NCBI GenBank assembly: GCA_035651995.1
Contig: DASRER010000045.1
Coordinates: 1-46,947, forward strand
Origin: Terriglobales bacterium
GTDB lineage: Bacteria; Acidobacteriota; Terriglobia; Terriglobales; Acidobacteriaceae
Direction: 5' to 3'
Length of the DNA: 46,947 nucleotides
Shown: piece after piece, positions 17,080-24,554 of the stretch
Layout of the letters: every line of letters begins with the position of its first letter
Numbering within the stretch: position 1 is the stretch's first letter
Position numbers and translations under genes: made by a program
The notes under the pieces: model-generated
Told to the model about the DNA's origin: nothing
The model's database searches: none
What the model saw: only the letters and a program-made list of their open reading frames with translations

Positions 17080-17543
17080 CGCTGCGCCTCCGGCGCTTGC
17101 TGCGCCCATTGTGTGGTTTCGAGCGCGTAAGTGCGCGCCTCCCGGGCCTCGCCCCAGGCGACTTCGACGCGGATGCGGAACAGCCCGTAGCCGGCGAGCT
17201 GCGGCGCCGGACCCGGCGCTGGATCGATCTGCACCCGCCAGCGGTAACCGTCGTCCCAGCGGCCCGACGTTGTGCCGGCAGCGAGCTGCTCGTTGAGGAG
17301 CTGTTCGCTCATCTTCTCGCGCGCGTGCAGCAGGGCCGTCTCGTGCGGCCGCATGCGGTCGAGATTGCGCAGCGACTGCGACATGAGCGACACGACAGCG
17401 ACAAAAGCGGTCGCCATCACCACCGAGGCGACCAGGACTTCCATGAGCGTAAAGCCGCGCTGGGCTACGCGCTTCCCCACGTTAGCGGCCAAAAGACGGC
17501 CGCGAACGCGGGACACCCTCATAAGTTGGGCACGCCTCTTCAT
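17076..17543 (-). CDS. gspI: T2SS minor pseudopilin GspI with repeat-derived long leader
   Basis: GspI is the minor pseudopilin thought to start the tip complex. The mature part begins FTLMEVLVASVVMATAFVAV (Glu at +5) after AQRG. Residues to the C-terminus fit GspI (ERMSEQLL-like: HAREKMSEQLLNEQ, then a small beta domain). The leader is unusually long, about 30 residues, because residues ~11-23 (SRVRGRLLAANVG) are encoded by a palindromic dispersed repeat (17476-17512). The ATG at 17541-17543 overlaps the gspH stop (ATGA), supporting the long form; an ATG at residue 8 (17522) would still include the repeat. The peptidase GspO that would cut it is not in the window. Confidence 0.88.
   Translation of the reverse strand: MKRRAQLMRVSRVRGRLLAANVGKRVAQRGFTLMEVLVASVVMATAFVAVVSLMSQSLRNLDRMRPHETALLHAREKMSEQLLNEQLAAGTTSGRWDDGYRWRVQIDPAPGPAPQLAGYGLFRIRVEVAWGEAREARTYALETTQWAQQAPEAQR
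17476..17512. repeat. Palindromic dispersed repeat inside the gspI coding sequence
   Basis: Arms CCCACGTTAGCGGCC (17476-17490) and GGCCGCGAACGCGGG (17498-17512) match in 13 of 15 pairs, with a 7-base loop. The same element, with the same CTTT-type loop, lies in intergenic DNA at 6448-6486 (arms CCCACGTTCGCGCC and TGCGCTAACGTGGG). A degenerate copy is near 5070. Confidence 0.75.
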
Positions 17544-18043
17544 TCGACCACCTCATCGCGCAGATACAGCGGGCTGACGCGGGCGCGAGCGGTGAGCGGG
17601 TCGAGCGTGATGTCCACCCGGCTGCCGCGCTGGTTGGTCAGCTCCAGGCGGGCGCGCTGGCTGGTGCCGTTGGGGAAGAAATGCAGCGGCGGCAGGTCGC
17701 GCGTCCACGCGTCGCGCGACTGTTCAAGTTTGAGTTGAACCTGCGCCGGTAACGTGAGGCTCTGGATGGTTTTACCGTCGTCGCGAACGAGCAGAAGCGT
17801 TTGTGGCGCCTCCGGCTCGGGGCTGCGCAAAACCGAGTAGCTGCGCGCCTCGTAAATGGCGTGGGTGCGCGCCTGCGCGTAGAAGTTCGACAGCGAGCCG
17901 GCGGCGAGGCGCAGCTCCAGGTTGGCGAACGAGCGCGTGACGCTGGGCATGACCAGCGCGGCGGCGACTGCCACAAGCGCCAGCACGACCACAAGCTCCA
18001 TGAGCGTGTAGCCGCGTTGGCCGGATTGGTGAGCGCGCGTCAT
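17540..18043 (-). CDS. gspH: T2SS minor pseudopilin GspH
   Basis: GspH links the tip complex to the GspG shaft. The 167-residue product starts MTRAHQSGQRG, with cleavage before YTLMELVVVLALVAVAAALV (Glu at +5). It continues with the usual SLSNFYAQARTHAIYEARSY helix and a beta-sandwich. The ATG at 18041-18043 overlaps the gspG stop (ATGA); a longer reading adds an Arg-rich stretch made from the gspG 3' end and is rejected. Confidence 0.9.
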   Translation of the reverse strand: MTRAHQSGQRGYTLMELVVVLALVAVAAALVMPSVTRSFANLELRLAAGSLSNFYAQARTHAIYEARSYSVLRSPEPEAPQTLLLVRDDGKTIQSLTLPAQVQLKLEQSRDAWTRDLPPLHFFPNGTSQRARLELTNQRGSRVDITLDPLTARARVSPLYLRDEVVE

Positions 18044-18480
18044 TTCCAGGAAACAACGTCTGCGTTGATGCCGTCGCCGCCTTCGCGTCCGTCGGCGCCG
18101 TAGCAAACGATTTCGTAATCACCGTGATCACTGGGCTGCTTGTAGTGGTACGGATTGCCCCACGGATCCATCGGGACTTCCTTGGGGATGTAGGGACCGT
18201 CCCACTTGTCCACGCCGCTCGGCTTGGTGCGCAGCGCCTGGAGCCCCTGCTCGGTCGTCGGATACGAGCCGACATCGAGGCGATAGGCGTCGAGCGCGGT
18301 TTCCAGAGCCGAGATCTGCGCTTTGGCGGCGTTGACCTTGGACTTGTCCACGTTCTTGAACAGGCGCGGGACCACGAGCGCGGCGAGCATCGCCAGGATG
18401 GTGAGGACCACCACCAGCTCGATCAGGGTGAAGCCGCGTTGACGTTTTTGCGTCCGAGTGAAGCGCATGCTCTTCCTCAT
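18040..18480 (-). CDS. gspG: T2SS major pseudopilin GspG
   Basis: GspG polymerises into the pseudopilus shaft. The 146-residue product has leader MRKSMRFTRTQKRQRG, cleavage before FTLIELVVVLTILAMLAALV, and the family hallmark SYPTTEQGLQAL. The C-terminal calcium-site region reads WDGPYIPKEVPMDPWGNPYH and ends GADGREGGDGINADVVSWK. The ATG at 18478-18480 overlaps the gspF stop (ATGA). Confidence 0.96.
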   Translation of the reverse strand: MRKSMRFTRTQKRQRGFTLIELVVVLTILAMLAALVVPRLFKNVDKSKVNAAKAQISALETALDAYRLDVGSYPTTEQGLQALRTKPSGVDKWDGPYIPKEVPMDPWGNPYHYKQPSDHGDYEIVCYGADGREGGDGINADVVSWK

Positions 18481-19697
18481 AGCGGAATGTCGTTGATGCT
18501 GAAAATCGCCAGCAGAATCGAAATCACAATCGTGCCGACCACGAGGCCCATCACCAGGATCATGGCCGGCTCGAACAGCGCGACCATGTTCTTGATGGCC
18601 TGGCGCGTCTCGCGCTCGTAGACGTCGGCGACGTGGAGCAGCATCGCGTCCACCCGCCCGGTTTCCTCCCCGACGCCGAGCAGGTGAATCGAGAGCGGCG
18701 GGAACGCGCCGGTCTCGGCCAGCGGGCGGCTCAGGCCTTTGCCCTGCTTCACGCCTTGCGCGGCGCTTTCGACGGCGGCGGCGATTCGCGTGTTGGCCGC
18801 GACCTGTCCGGCGATCTGCAGCGAGCGAATCATCGGGACGCCGCCCTGGAGCAGCGTGCCGAGGCTGCGCGCGAAGCGCGTCACCAGCACGCGCTCGATC
18901 ACGGCGCCGAGCCTGGGCACGCGCAGGATGAAGTGGTCCCAGCGGCTGCGGCCTTCCTTCGTCTGCAGCCAGCGGTAGAAGAGCCACGCGGCGAACGGAA
19001 TCCCGATGAGCCACGCCCACCATGTCGCGCGGATGAAGTTGCTCACGTTCATCAGGATCTGCGTGGGCAGCGGCAGCGCGGCGCCGGTCTGCTCAAAGAC
19101 CACGGCGAACTTGGGCACAACGAATTCCAGCAGCGCGAACACCGACGTGCCGCCAACGATGGTCAGCAGCGCGGGATAGATGAGCGCCGAGGTGACCTGT
19201 CCGCGAAGTTCGTTCACAGATTCCTGGTAGTCGGCGAGCTGGGCGAAGACGGCGGCGGTGTTGCCGCTGGCTTCGCCGGCCCGAACCATGCTGATGTAAA
19301 ACGACGGGAACAGGTCTTCGTGGGCTTCGAGCGCGGCGCTCAGGCTCTTGCCGCCCTTCACCGCGCGCAGCGTCTGCTCGAGCGCGGAACGCAGCAGCGG
19401 CGATTCGCTCAGCTCGGCGCTGACCGCCAGCGAGCGATCGAGCGGAACGCCGGCAGCGAGCAGCGAAGCCAATGTTCGCGCGAAGACCTGGCGATGCTGT
19501 GCCAGGCCCTGGCGGGCGAACAGCGCCTTGATTTTCTGCGTGCCGAGGCGGCTCGCGGCGGTCGCGTCGGCGACGTTGATCGGGATCAGGCCGCGTTCCT
19601 GCAGGCGTCCGACGGCGACGAGGCGATCGGCGGCATCAATGGCGCCGTTCACCAGCTTTCCGTCTGCGGTAGCGGCCTGGTATGCGAAGCTCGGCAT
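18477..19697 (-). CDS. gspF: T2SS inner-membrane platform protein GspF
   Basis: GspF is the polytopic platform protein on which the pseudopilus is assembled. The 406-residue product has two tandem GspF domains (about 70-193 and 273-396). Characteristic stretches are LLAAGVPLDRSLAVSAE and LLQGGVPMIRSLQIAG, and hydrophobic segments lie near 172-190, 220-245 and 375-400. Its ATG (19695-19697) shares one base with the gspE stop (TGATG), and its stop overlaps gspG. Confidence 0.95.
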   Translation of the reverse strand: MPSFAYQAATADGKLVNGAIDAADRLVAVGRLQERGLIPINVADATAASRLGTQKIKALFARQGLAQHRQVFARTLASLLAAGVPLDRSLAVSAELSESPLLRSALEQTLRAVKGGKSLSAALEAHEDLFPSFYISMVRAGEASGNTAAVFAQLADYQESVNELRGQVTSALIYPALLTIVGGTSVFALLEFVVPKFAVVFEQTGAALPLPTQILMNVSNFIRATWWAWLIGIPFAAWLFYRWLQTKEGRSRWDHFILRVPRLGAVIERVLVTRFARSLGTLLQGGVPMIRSLQIAGQVAANTRIAAAVESAAQGVKQGKGLSRPLAETGAFPPLSIHLLGVGEETGRVDAMLLHVADVYERETRQAIKNMVALFEPAMILVMGLVVGTIVISILLAIFSINDIPL

Positions 19698-21448
19698 CAG
19701 CTTGCGCCCTCCAGGGCCGCCTCTTCCTGGGTAACGCGCAGGACTTCATCGATCGTGGTCGCCCCGCTGAGGACCAGTTCGTATCCAGACTGGCGCAGCG
19801 TGCGCATGCCGGCTTTCCGTGCATGCTCGCGCAGCACGTTGGACTCGCTGGTGCGGGCGACGAGCGACTGCATGGGCTCGTCGACGATCATGAATTCGAA
19901 AATCCCGAGACGCCCGCGGAAGCCGGTGTTGCGGCAGGCGGCGCAGCCAACCGCGCGATAGACGGTCAGCGTGCGGCCGGCCCCGGCCGGAACGCAGTCG
20001 CTGGGCAGCGCCGAAAGAGACACCTGCTCCGGGTGTTTGCATTCACTGCAAAGCACCCGGACCAGGCGTTGAGCGAGCACAGCAAGCACAGACGAAGAAA
20101 TCAGGTAAGCGGGCACCCCCATATCCACCAGGCGCGTGATGGCGCTCGGCGCGTCGTTGGTGTGGAGCGTGGAGAACACCAGGTGGCCGGTCAGCGCGGC
20201 GCGAATCGCGATCTCGGCGGTTTCCAGGTCGCGGATTTCGCCGACCATGATGACGTCGGGGTCCTGGCGCAGGATGCTGCGCAGCCCCGAGGCAAACGTC
20301 AGCCCGATCTGCGTGTTCACGTGCATCTGGTTGACGCCGCTCATCTGGTACTCAACCGGGTCTTCCAGCGTGATGATCTTCTTGTCGGACTGATTGATGT
20401 TGCTCAGCGCGGCGTACAGCGTAGTGGTTTTCCCGCTGCCCGTCGGGCCGGTGACCAGAAAAATTCCGTGCGGGCGCGCGGTGACCTGCTTCATGCGCTC
20501 GAAGTCGAGATCGTTGAAGCCGAGCGAGCTGAGCGTGATCTTTTTCGATTCGTTGCGCTCCAGGATGCGCATGACTACGCTCTCACCGTAGAGCGTGGGC
20601 AGCGAGGAGACGCGCAGATCGATGTCGCGTCCCATCACGCGCAGGCGGATGCGGCCATCCTGCGGCAGGCGGCGTTCGGCGATGTTGAGCTTCGCCGTAA
20701 GCTTGATGCGCGAGATGATGGCCGGCGCCATCGCTTTGGCCGGCGACTCGATCGGATAAAGCACGCCGTCAATGCGGAAGCGGACGCGCAGGTCGTCTTC
20801 CATCGGCTCGATGTGGATGTCGCTGGCGCGGCTCTCGACGGCTCGCGCAATGAGCATGTTGACATAGCGGATGACCGGCGCTTCCAGCGCCAGGTCGCGC
20901 AGGTGCTCCACATCTTCCGCGGCGGCTTCAAGGGCGAGTTCGCCGTCACCGAGCGCGCCGAGGAGTCGGTCAAACTGGCCGGGCTGCGCGCCCGCGCCGA
21001 AGAACTTCTCGATGGCGTCGAGGACCTCGGATTCCAGCGCCAGGTACGGCTTGGGCTCGCAGGCGGTGGCCAGCCGGATGGAGTCGAGCGTCTCGTAGTC
21101 GAGCGGATCGGCAACGGCGATGTGCAGCACCCCGTCCTGCAGATCGAACGGGAAGAACTTCGCGGCGCGCATGAAGCGCGGCGAGAGACCTTTGATTTCC
21201 GGCGGCAGCGAGGGAAACTGGGCGGCCTCGATGACGGGCAGGTCGAGCTGCTCGCTCAGCGCGGCCAGCAGGTCGCGCTCGGCCAGGACGCCGAGATCAA
21301 CCAGCAGCTTGCCGAGGCGGTCGCGGCTTCCCTGCTGGAGTTCGAGCGCGCGCTCAAGATCAGCCGCCGTGACCTTGCCCGACTCGCTCAGGATCTCGCC
21401 GAGAAACTTGCGCCCGGCGCGCACGTGGATGGGAGCGGAAGCGGCCAT
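19697..21448 (-). CDS. gspE: T2SS assembly ATPase GspE
   Basis: GspE is the cytoplasmic hexameric ATPase that drives pseudopilus extension. The 583-residue product has an N-terminal MshEN/GspE-N domain (about 10-150), a second N-domain with ASDIHIEPMEDDLRVRFRID, and the RecA-like core. The core holds Walker A GPTGSGKTTTLY (from about 332), the Asp box, Walker B (DPDVIMVGEIRD) and the His box. A four-cysteine zinc motif is complete: C467, C470 (CSEC) and C502, C505 (CAAC). The ATG at 21446-21448 shares a base with the stop of the upstream exported protein, so the two are probably translated together. Confidence 0.96.
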   Translation of the reverse strand: MAASAPIHVRAGRKFLGEILSESGKVTAADLERALELQQGSRDRLGKLLVDLGVLAERDLLAALSEQLDLPVIEAAQFPSLPPEIKGLSPRFMRAAKFFPFDLQDGVLHIAVADPLDYETLDSIRLATACEPKPYLALESEVLDAIEKFFGAGAQPGQFDRLLGALGDGELALEAAAEDVEHLRDLALEAPVIRYVNMLIARAVESRASDIHIEPMEDDLRVRFRIDGVLYPIESPAKAMAPAIISRIKLTAKLNIAERRLPQDGRIRLRVMGRDIDLRVSSLPTLYGESVVMRILERNESKKITLSSLGFNDLDFERMKQVTARPHGIFLVTGPTGSGKTTTLYAALSNINQSDKKIITLEDPVEYQMSGVNQMHVNTQIGLTFASGLRSILRQDPDVIMVGEIRDLETAEIAIRAALTGHLVFSTLHTNDAPSAITRLVDMGVPAYLISSSVLAVLAQRLVRVLCSECKHPEQVSLSALPSDCVPAGAGRTLTVYRAVGCAACRNTGFRGRLGIFEFMIVDEPMQSLVARTSESNVLREHARKAGMRTLRQSGYELVLSGATTIDEVLRVTQEEAALEGAS

Positions 21449-22020
21449 CAGTATTCCAGCGTCTGGACTTTGCTCATGAAACCGGCGCGGTCGAGCGCGT
21501 TGGCGCGGTATTGGTCCACGTCCTTCTTGGCGACGCGCAGCACCGCGGTGCTCTTCTCCACGCCCTGCGCGGTCGCAGCCGAGCCATAAACGATCACGGC
21601 CACGGATTCATCCGGCCCGAGCTGGTCGAGCGTGTGGCTGAAGTCGGCAAGCACGCGCTGCGCAAGGTCCTTCGCCTGGTCGAACTTGCGGCGCGCTTCC
21701 TCGCGCTTGGCGCGCTCGGTGGCCGCGGTCGGCGTGCCTTCGAACGGCCCCATCGAGGGACGCGACAGGTTGATCTCGAAGGTGAAGATGACCCCGTAGC
21801 CGGGCAAGTAGGCGCCGTGCGCGGCGTTGAGGTAGGCGAACGGCGCGGGAAACGCCTGCGTCAGGTTCTGGTTGAGCACCGATTCGAGCACGCGGATTTC
21901 GTCGCGCAGACGGGTGATGTTCTGCGGGCCGGAAGCCTTGGCCGCGTCTTGTGGGCCGGCGAACGACAGGGCGCACAGGGCGACGAGGCAGGCGATCAAC
22001 TTCATCGGGTTCGGTTTCAT
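21448..22020 (-). CDS. Exported protein of unknown function coupled to gspE
   Basis: I do not recognise this family. The 190-residue product has a signal peptide (MKPNPMKLIACLVALCALSFAG) and then a soluble domain. That domain includes ITRLRDEIRVLESVLNQNL, an aromatic/Gly-rich stretch (YLNAAHGAYLPGYGVIFTFE), a charged helix (residues ~100-125, rich in Arg, Lys, Glu) and DESVAVIVYG. It has no cysteine lipobox and no predicted membrane segment beyond the signal. Its stop and the gspE start share one base (TGATG), so it sits at the head of the T2SS run and is a candidate accessory factor. It could instead simply share the sigma-factor locus. Confidence 0.8.
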   Translation of the reverse strand: MKPNPMKLIACLVALCALSFAGPQDAAKASGPQNITRLRDEIRVLESVLNQNLTQAFPAPFAYLNAAHGAYLPGYGVIFTFEINLSRPSMGPFEGTPTAATERAKREEARRKFDQAKDLAQRVLADFSHTLDQLGPDESVAVIVYGSAATAQGVEKSTAVLRVAKKDVDQYRANALDRAGFMSKVQTLEY

Positions 22021-22061
22021 GTTCCTTCTCTCGACTTCGTATTTCCCGCGGTAAGTCTTTC

Positions 22062-22114
22062 AGCGGCTGAAGCCGCTTTCATTCACGGCCTTTCGCGAAC
22101 GGCCTTGAAGGCCG
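22062..22114. repeat. Two short perfect palindromes between the anti-sigma gene and the T2SS run
   Basis: AGCGGCTGAAGCCGCT (22062-22077) and CGGCCTTGAAGGCCG (22100-22114) sit in the 110-base gap 22021-22130. They are similar in style to the palindromes at 5001-5054 and 6521-6697. No T-run follows on the minus strand, so they need not stop transcription, but they could stabilise or be processed in an mRNA running from the sigma factor into the secretion genes. Confidence 0.6.
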
Positions 22115-22130
22115 CCCCCTTCAACGCAAC

Positions 22131-22769
22131 TCAACGGCTCAGGCTCGCGGGCCGCACGTTGTCGCGCCACAGGCTTTCCAGCACCAGGTGCTGGCTCTGG
22201 ACTTCCTGCGCCAGCACCGCCTGCGACTGCTGAAGCTGGCGGACCGTGTAGGCGACTTGTACGCTGTCCGGCGAGGCTGCGGGCTTGGGCGCGGGGGCAA
22301 CAGCAGGCTGCGCCTGCGCCATGCGCTGGGCAACGGCCGCGTCAACCATGGCCTGGAGCTGCTCCGGCGTGATGGCGGGCGCGTTCGCTGCGTTCTGTGC
22401 GACAGGCGCAGGCCTGGCGCCGCCGAAGGCGATGTGCACGCCAGCAGAGTCACGGCTGATCGCGGGACGCACGAGCACGAGCGCGACCAGAGCCGCCATC
22501 ACGACAGCGGCGCTGGCGCGCGAGAACCACAGGCCGGCAACGTCTAACCAGTTGCGCGCGGCGTGCTGCGGCACCACCACGCCGAGCGGCGGCGCGTCTT
22601 CCGCGGGCCAGCCGGCGCGCAGGCGCGCAGAGAGCGACTTGAACTGCGCCAGCTCGGCGCGGCACACGGCGCACGACTGCTCGTGCTGCGCGGCGGCGCG
22701 CTCCTGCTCGGCGGAAAGCTCGCCCGACAAGCGCTCAAACATCAGGCCGCGATATTCGTTGCAGACCAT
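22131..22769 (-). CDS. Zinc-binding anti-sigma factor (zf-HC2 type)
   Basis: This product would hold the neighbouring ECF sigma factor at the membrane. The 212-residue protein has an N-terminal zinc anti-sigma domain with C3 and the H-x3-C-x2-C motif (H29, C33, C36). One membrane segment (about 84-101) is followed by an Ala/Pro-rich periplasmic region, with a helix (ITPEQLQAMVDAAVAQRMA) and a Gln-rich end (VRQLQQSQAVLAQEVQSQ). The ATG at 22767-22769 has GAGGTG upstream; a longer in-frame reading enters the sigma gene and is rejected. The sigma gene ends 67 bases upstream. Confidence 0.88.
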   Translation of the reverse strand: MVCNEYRGLMFERLSGELSAEQERAAAQHEQSCAVCRAELAQFKSLSARLRAGWPAEDAPPLGVVVPQHAARNWLDVAGLWFSRASAAVVMAALVALVLVRPAISRDSAGVHIAFGGARPAPVAQNAANAPAITPEQLQAMVDAAVAQRMAQAQPAVAPAPKPAASPDSVQVAYTVRQLQQSQAVLAQEVQSQHLVLESLWRDNVRPASLSR

Positions 22770-22836
22770 GGTTACACCTCGTCCTTGGTGCAATGGATTG
22801 GGGAGCAGCGGGGGAAACGGAAAACTGGATCGAGAA

Positions 22837-23400
22837 CTACTGGCGTGCGGCGGCTGCCGGCTGCGCTTCCAGTCCCGCGCGCAACTGGTCGAAGGCGGCA
22901 TAGAGGCGCGACTTCACCGTGCTGACGGGCGCGTCCACGATGGCGGCAATCTCTTCGAAGCGAAATCCCTCGTAGATCTTGAGCACCACCACTTCGCGCT
23001 GCTCGGGCGAGAGGCGCGCAAGCAGCGAGCGCACTGTGATGCGCAACTCGCGCGTGATGGGATCGAGCGGGCCGGCGGTTTCGTCCAGCGCCGCGGCTTC
23101 GATCTGCGCCGACCACGCCATGTCCTGCTGGCGGCTGCGGAACTGTGAACGATATTGGTTGACGGCGATCCGGAACAGCCACGAGGCGAACTTGCCGCGC
23201 TCGCGCAGGTCCTTGAGCCGGGTGTAGGCGCGCAGGAAGGCGTCCTGCGAGAGATCGCGCGCCTGCTCGCGGTCGCCGGTCATGCGATACAGGAAGTTGT
23301 AGAGCGAACGCTGCCATCGCCACACCAGGAGATTGAAGGCCTCCGTGCGGCCGGCCAGGACCTGTTCAACGAGTTCCCTGTCGAGTTCCTGATCGGCCAA
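22837..23400 (-). CDS. ECF-type RNA polymerase sigma factor
   Basis: This is a group 4 (RpoE-like) sigma factor that redirects RNA polymerase in response to an envelope signal. The 187-residue product has region 2 (LYNFLYRMTGDREQARDLSQ, then DAFLRAYTRL, about 33-63) and region 4 (SPEQREVVVLKIYEGF, then FEEIAAIVDAPVSTVKSRLY, about 128-170). No region 3 is present. The start is TTG at 23398-23400 after AGGAGAGAAGCAGG; no better start is visible. It is the first gene of the minus-strand block that continues through the anti-sigma factor to the T2SS. The target promoter sequence was not identifiable by eye. Confidence 0.93.
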   Translation of the reverse strand: MADQELDRELVEQVLAGRTEAFNLLVWRWQRSLYNFLYRMTGDREQARDLSQDAFLRAYTRLKDLRERGKFASWLFRIAVNQYRSQFRSRQQDMAWSAQIEAAALDETAGPLDPITRELRITVRSLLARLSPEQREVVVLKIYEGFRFEEIAAIVDAPVSTVKSRLYAAFDQLRAGLEAQPAAAARQ

Positions 23401-23557
23401 ACCTGCTTCTCTCCTGTGCAGACGCAGCTACTCTGAAAAAAGACGAGTGGCTGAAAAATATTTGTTATTTGCGCTTGTGACTTGTGACTCCCGGTCCCCG
23501 GCCCGACTGCGCCGACGGCTGCAAGCCGGCATCAGCAAGCCACAACCAATAAATCCC

Positions 23558-24301
23558 TCAATGACTTACGCCGACTATTTCACGCTGCTTCCCGGCCGAG
23601 CTTGGGCTTGTTACCGCGTTCGGCTTTTCGGCGGCGATCACAAACTGGTAGGCCAGCAGGCCTTTGCACATGGGAGTGACCGCCCTAAGCAGCCACATGC
23701 CCAGGCGTATCCACCAGCTCCCGGCCGAGCGCGGAAAAGCTTCGGGCAGCGGGATGGGTGTAGCACGCAGCTCGGTGATCCTGAGGCCGGCGGCTTCGAT
23801 CAGCCCAATGAACGTACGCCGTGTGAAGAAGCGCAGGTGCGTGGCATCGAGGATGCCGCGCGGCGCGTACTGAAAGCGTCCGGCGAGCAGGTTCAGCCGC
23901 ACGTAAACGTTGGCCACGTTGGGCACGCAGGCGATCACCCGGGCGCCGGGGCGCGCGGTGGCGAGCACCTTGGCGAGCGCGGCGGCCGGATCTTTCAGGT
24001 GCTCAAGCACGTCGGCCAGGACGATAACGTCGTGGTTCCCTGCCCAGGCGCTGAGGTCGAGCGCCTCCACGTCGCCGATGAGAAGCTCGTCACAGAACGG
24101 CCGGGCCTGCTCCGCGCTGCCAACGTCGCGCTCAATGCCGGTGACGTGCAGGCCACGGGCCTTCATCTCGCGATCGAGGTAACCGGTGGCGACACCCACG
24201 TCGAGCACACGCGCGTCGCGAGGCACGTCCTCCAGCAGCCGCAGGATGACCTGGTGGCTGCTGCCGGCATGGTCCTTCATGACGTACCTGCCCGAGGTCA
24301 T
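23558..24301 (-). CDS. SAM-dependent methyltransferase (MetW/UbiE-like class I)
   Basis: The 247-residue product has a Rossmann SAM-binding core: ARVLDVGVATGYLDREMKAR (motif I), then LLIGDVEALDL, HDVIVLADVLEHLKDP (motif II region) and GARVIACVPNVANVYVR. The methyl acceptor is unknown. It is probably a sugar, lipid carrier or metabolite, given that the polysaccharide locus starts next door. The C-terminal hydrophobic stretch (IRLGMWLLRAVTPMCKGLLA) could be membrane-associated. The ATG at 24299-24301 was kept; an ATG at residue 8 (24280) has a better AGG upstream. The 157 bases to the sigma-factor start hold nothing recognisable. Confidence 0.87.
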   Translation of the reverse strand: MTSGRYVMKDHAGSSHQVILRLLEDVPRDARVLDVGVATGYLDREMKARGLHVTGIERDVGSAEQARPFCDELLIGDVEALDLSAWAGNHDVIVLADVLEHLKDPAAALAKVLATARPGARVIACVPNVANVYVRLNLLAGRFQYAPRGILDATHLRFFTRRTFIGLIEAAGLRITELRATPIPLPEAFPRSAGSWWIRLGMWLLRAVTPMCKGLLAYQFVIAAEKPNAVTSPSSAGKQREIVGVSH

Positions 24302-24554
24302 AACGAATGAGTACAGAGTGGTCCCCGTTGCCGAAAACTATACCAGAGCACGTAAGAGCGGCAGTTGCAGGCTAAGGCACTTGGGTGGCGCGGCGTGTGC
24401 GGAAAACGCCGTATTCGGCCGCTGTTTACTTCTTAGTGATCCTTAGTTCGTGTCCGCCGCCTGGCCGCCGCCGGCACATGCCCGCGAACCTTTCGGCTGC
24501 GCCAGAAATACGGCGCCCGCAGTGCCCACGAATTGCGAGGTTATACTGCGAACC

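Noticed and set aside
19682-21589. Plus-strand open frame of 635 codons opposite gspE
   Set aside because: Shadow of a well-supported ATPase gene; no recognisable domain.
24450-24554. Upstream GTG start for the acyltransferase
   Set aside because: It adds 35 Pro/Ala-rich residues without ribosome site or family support; a promoter-like TATACT lies within this stretch.
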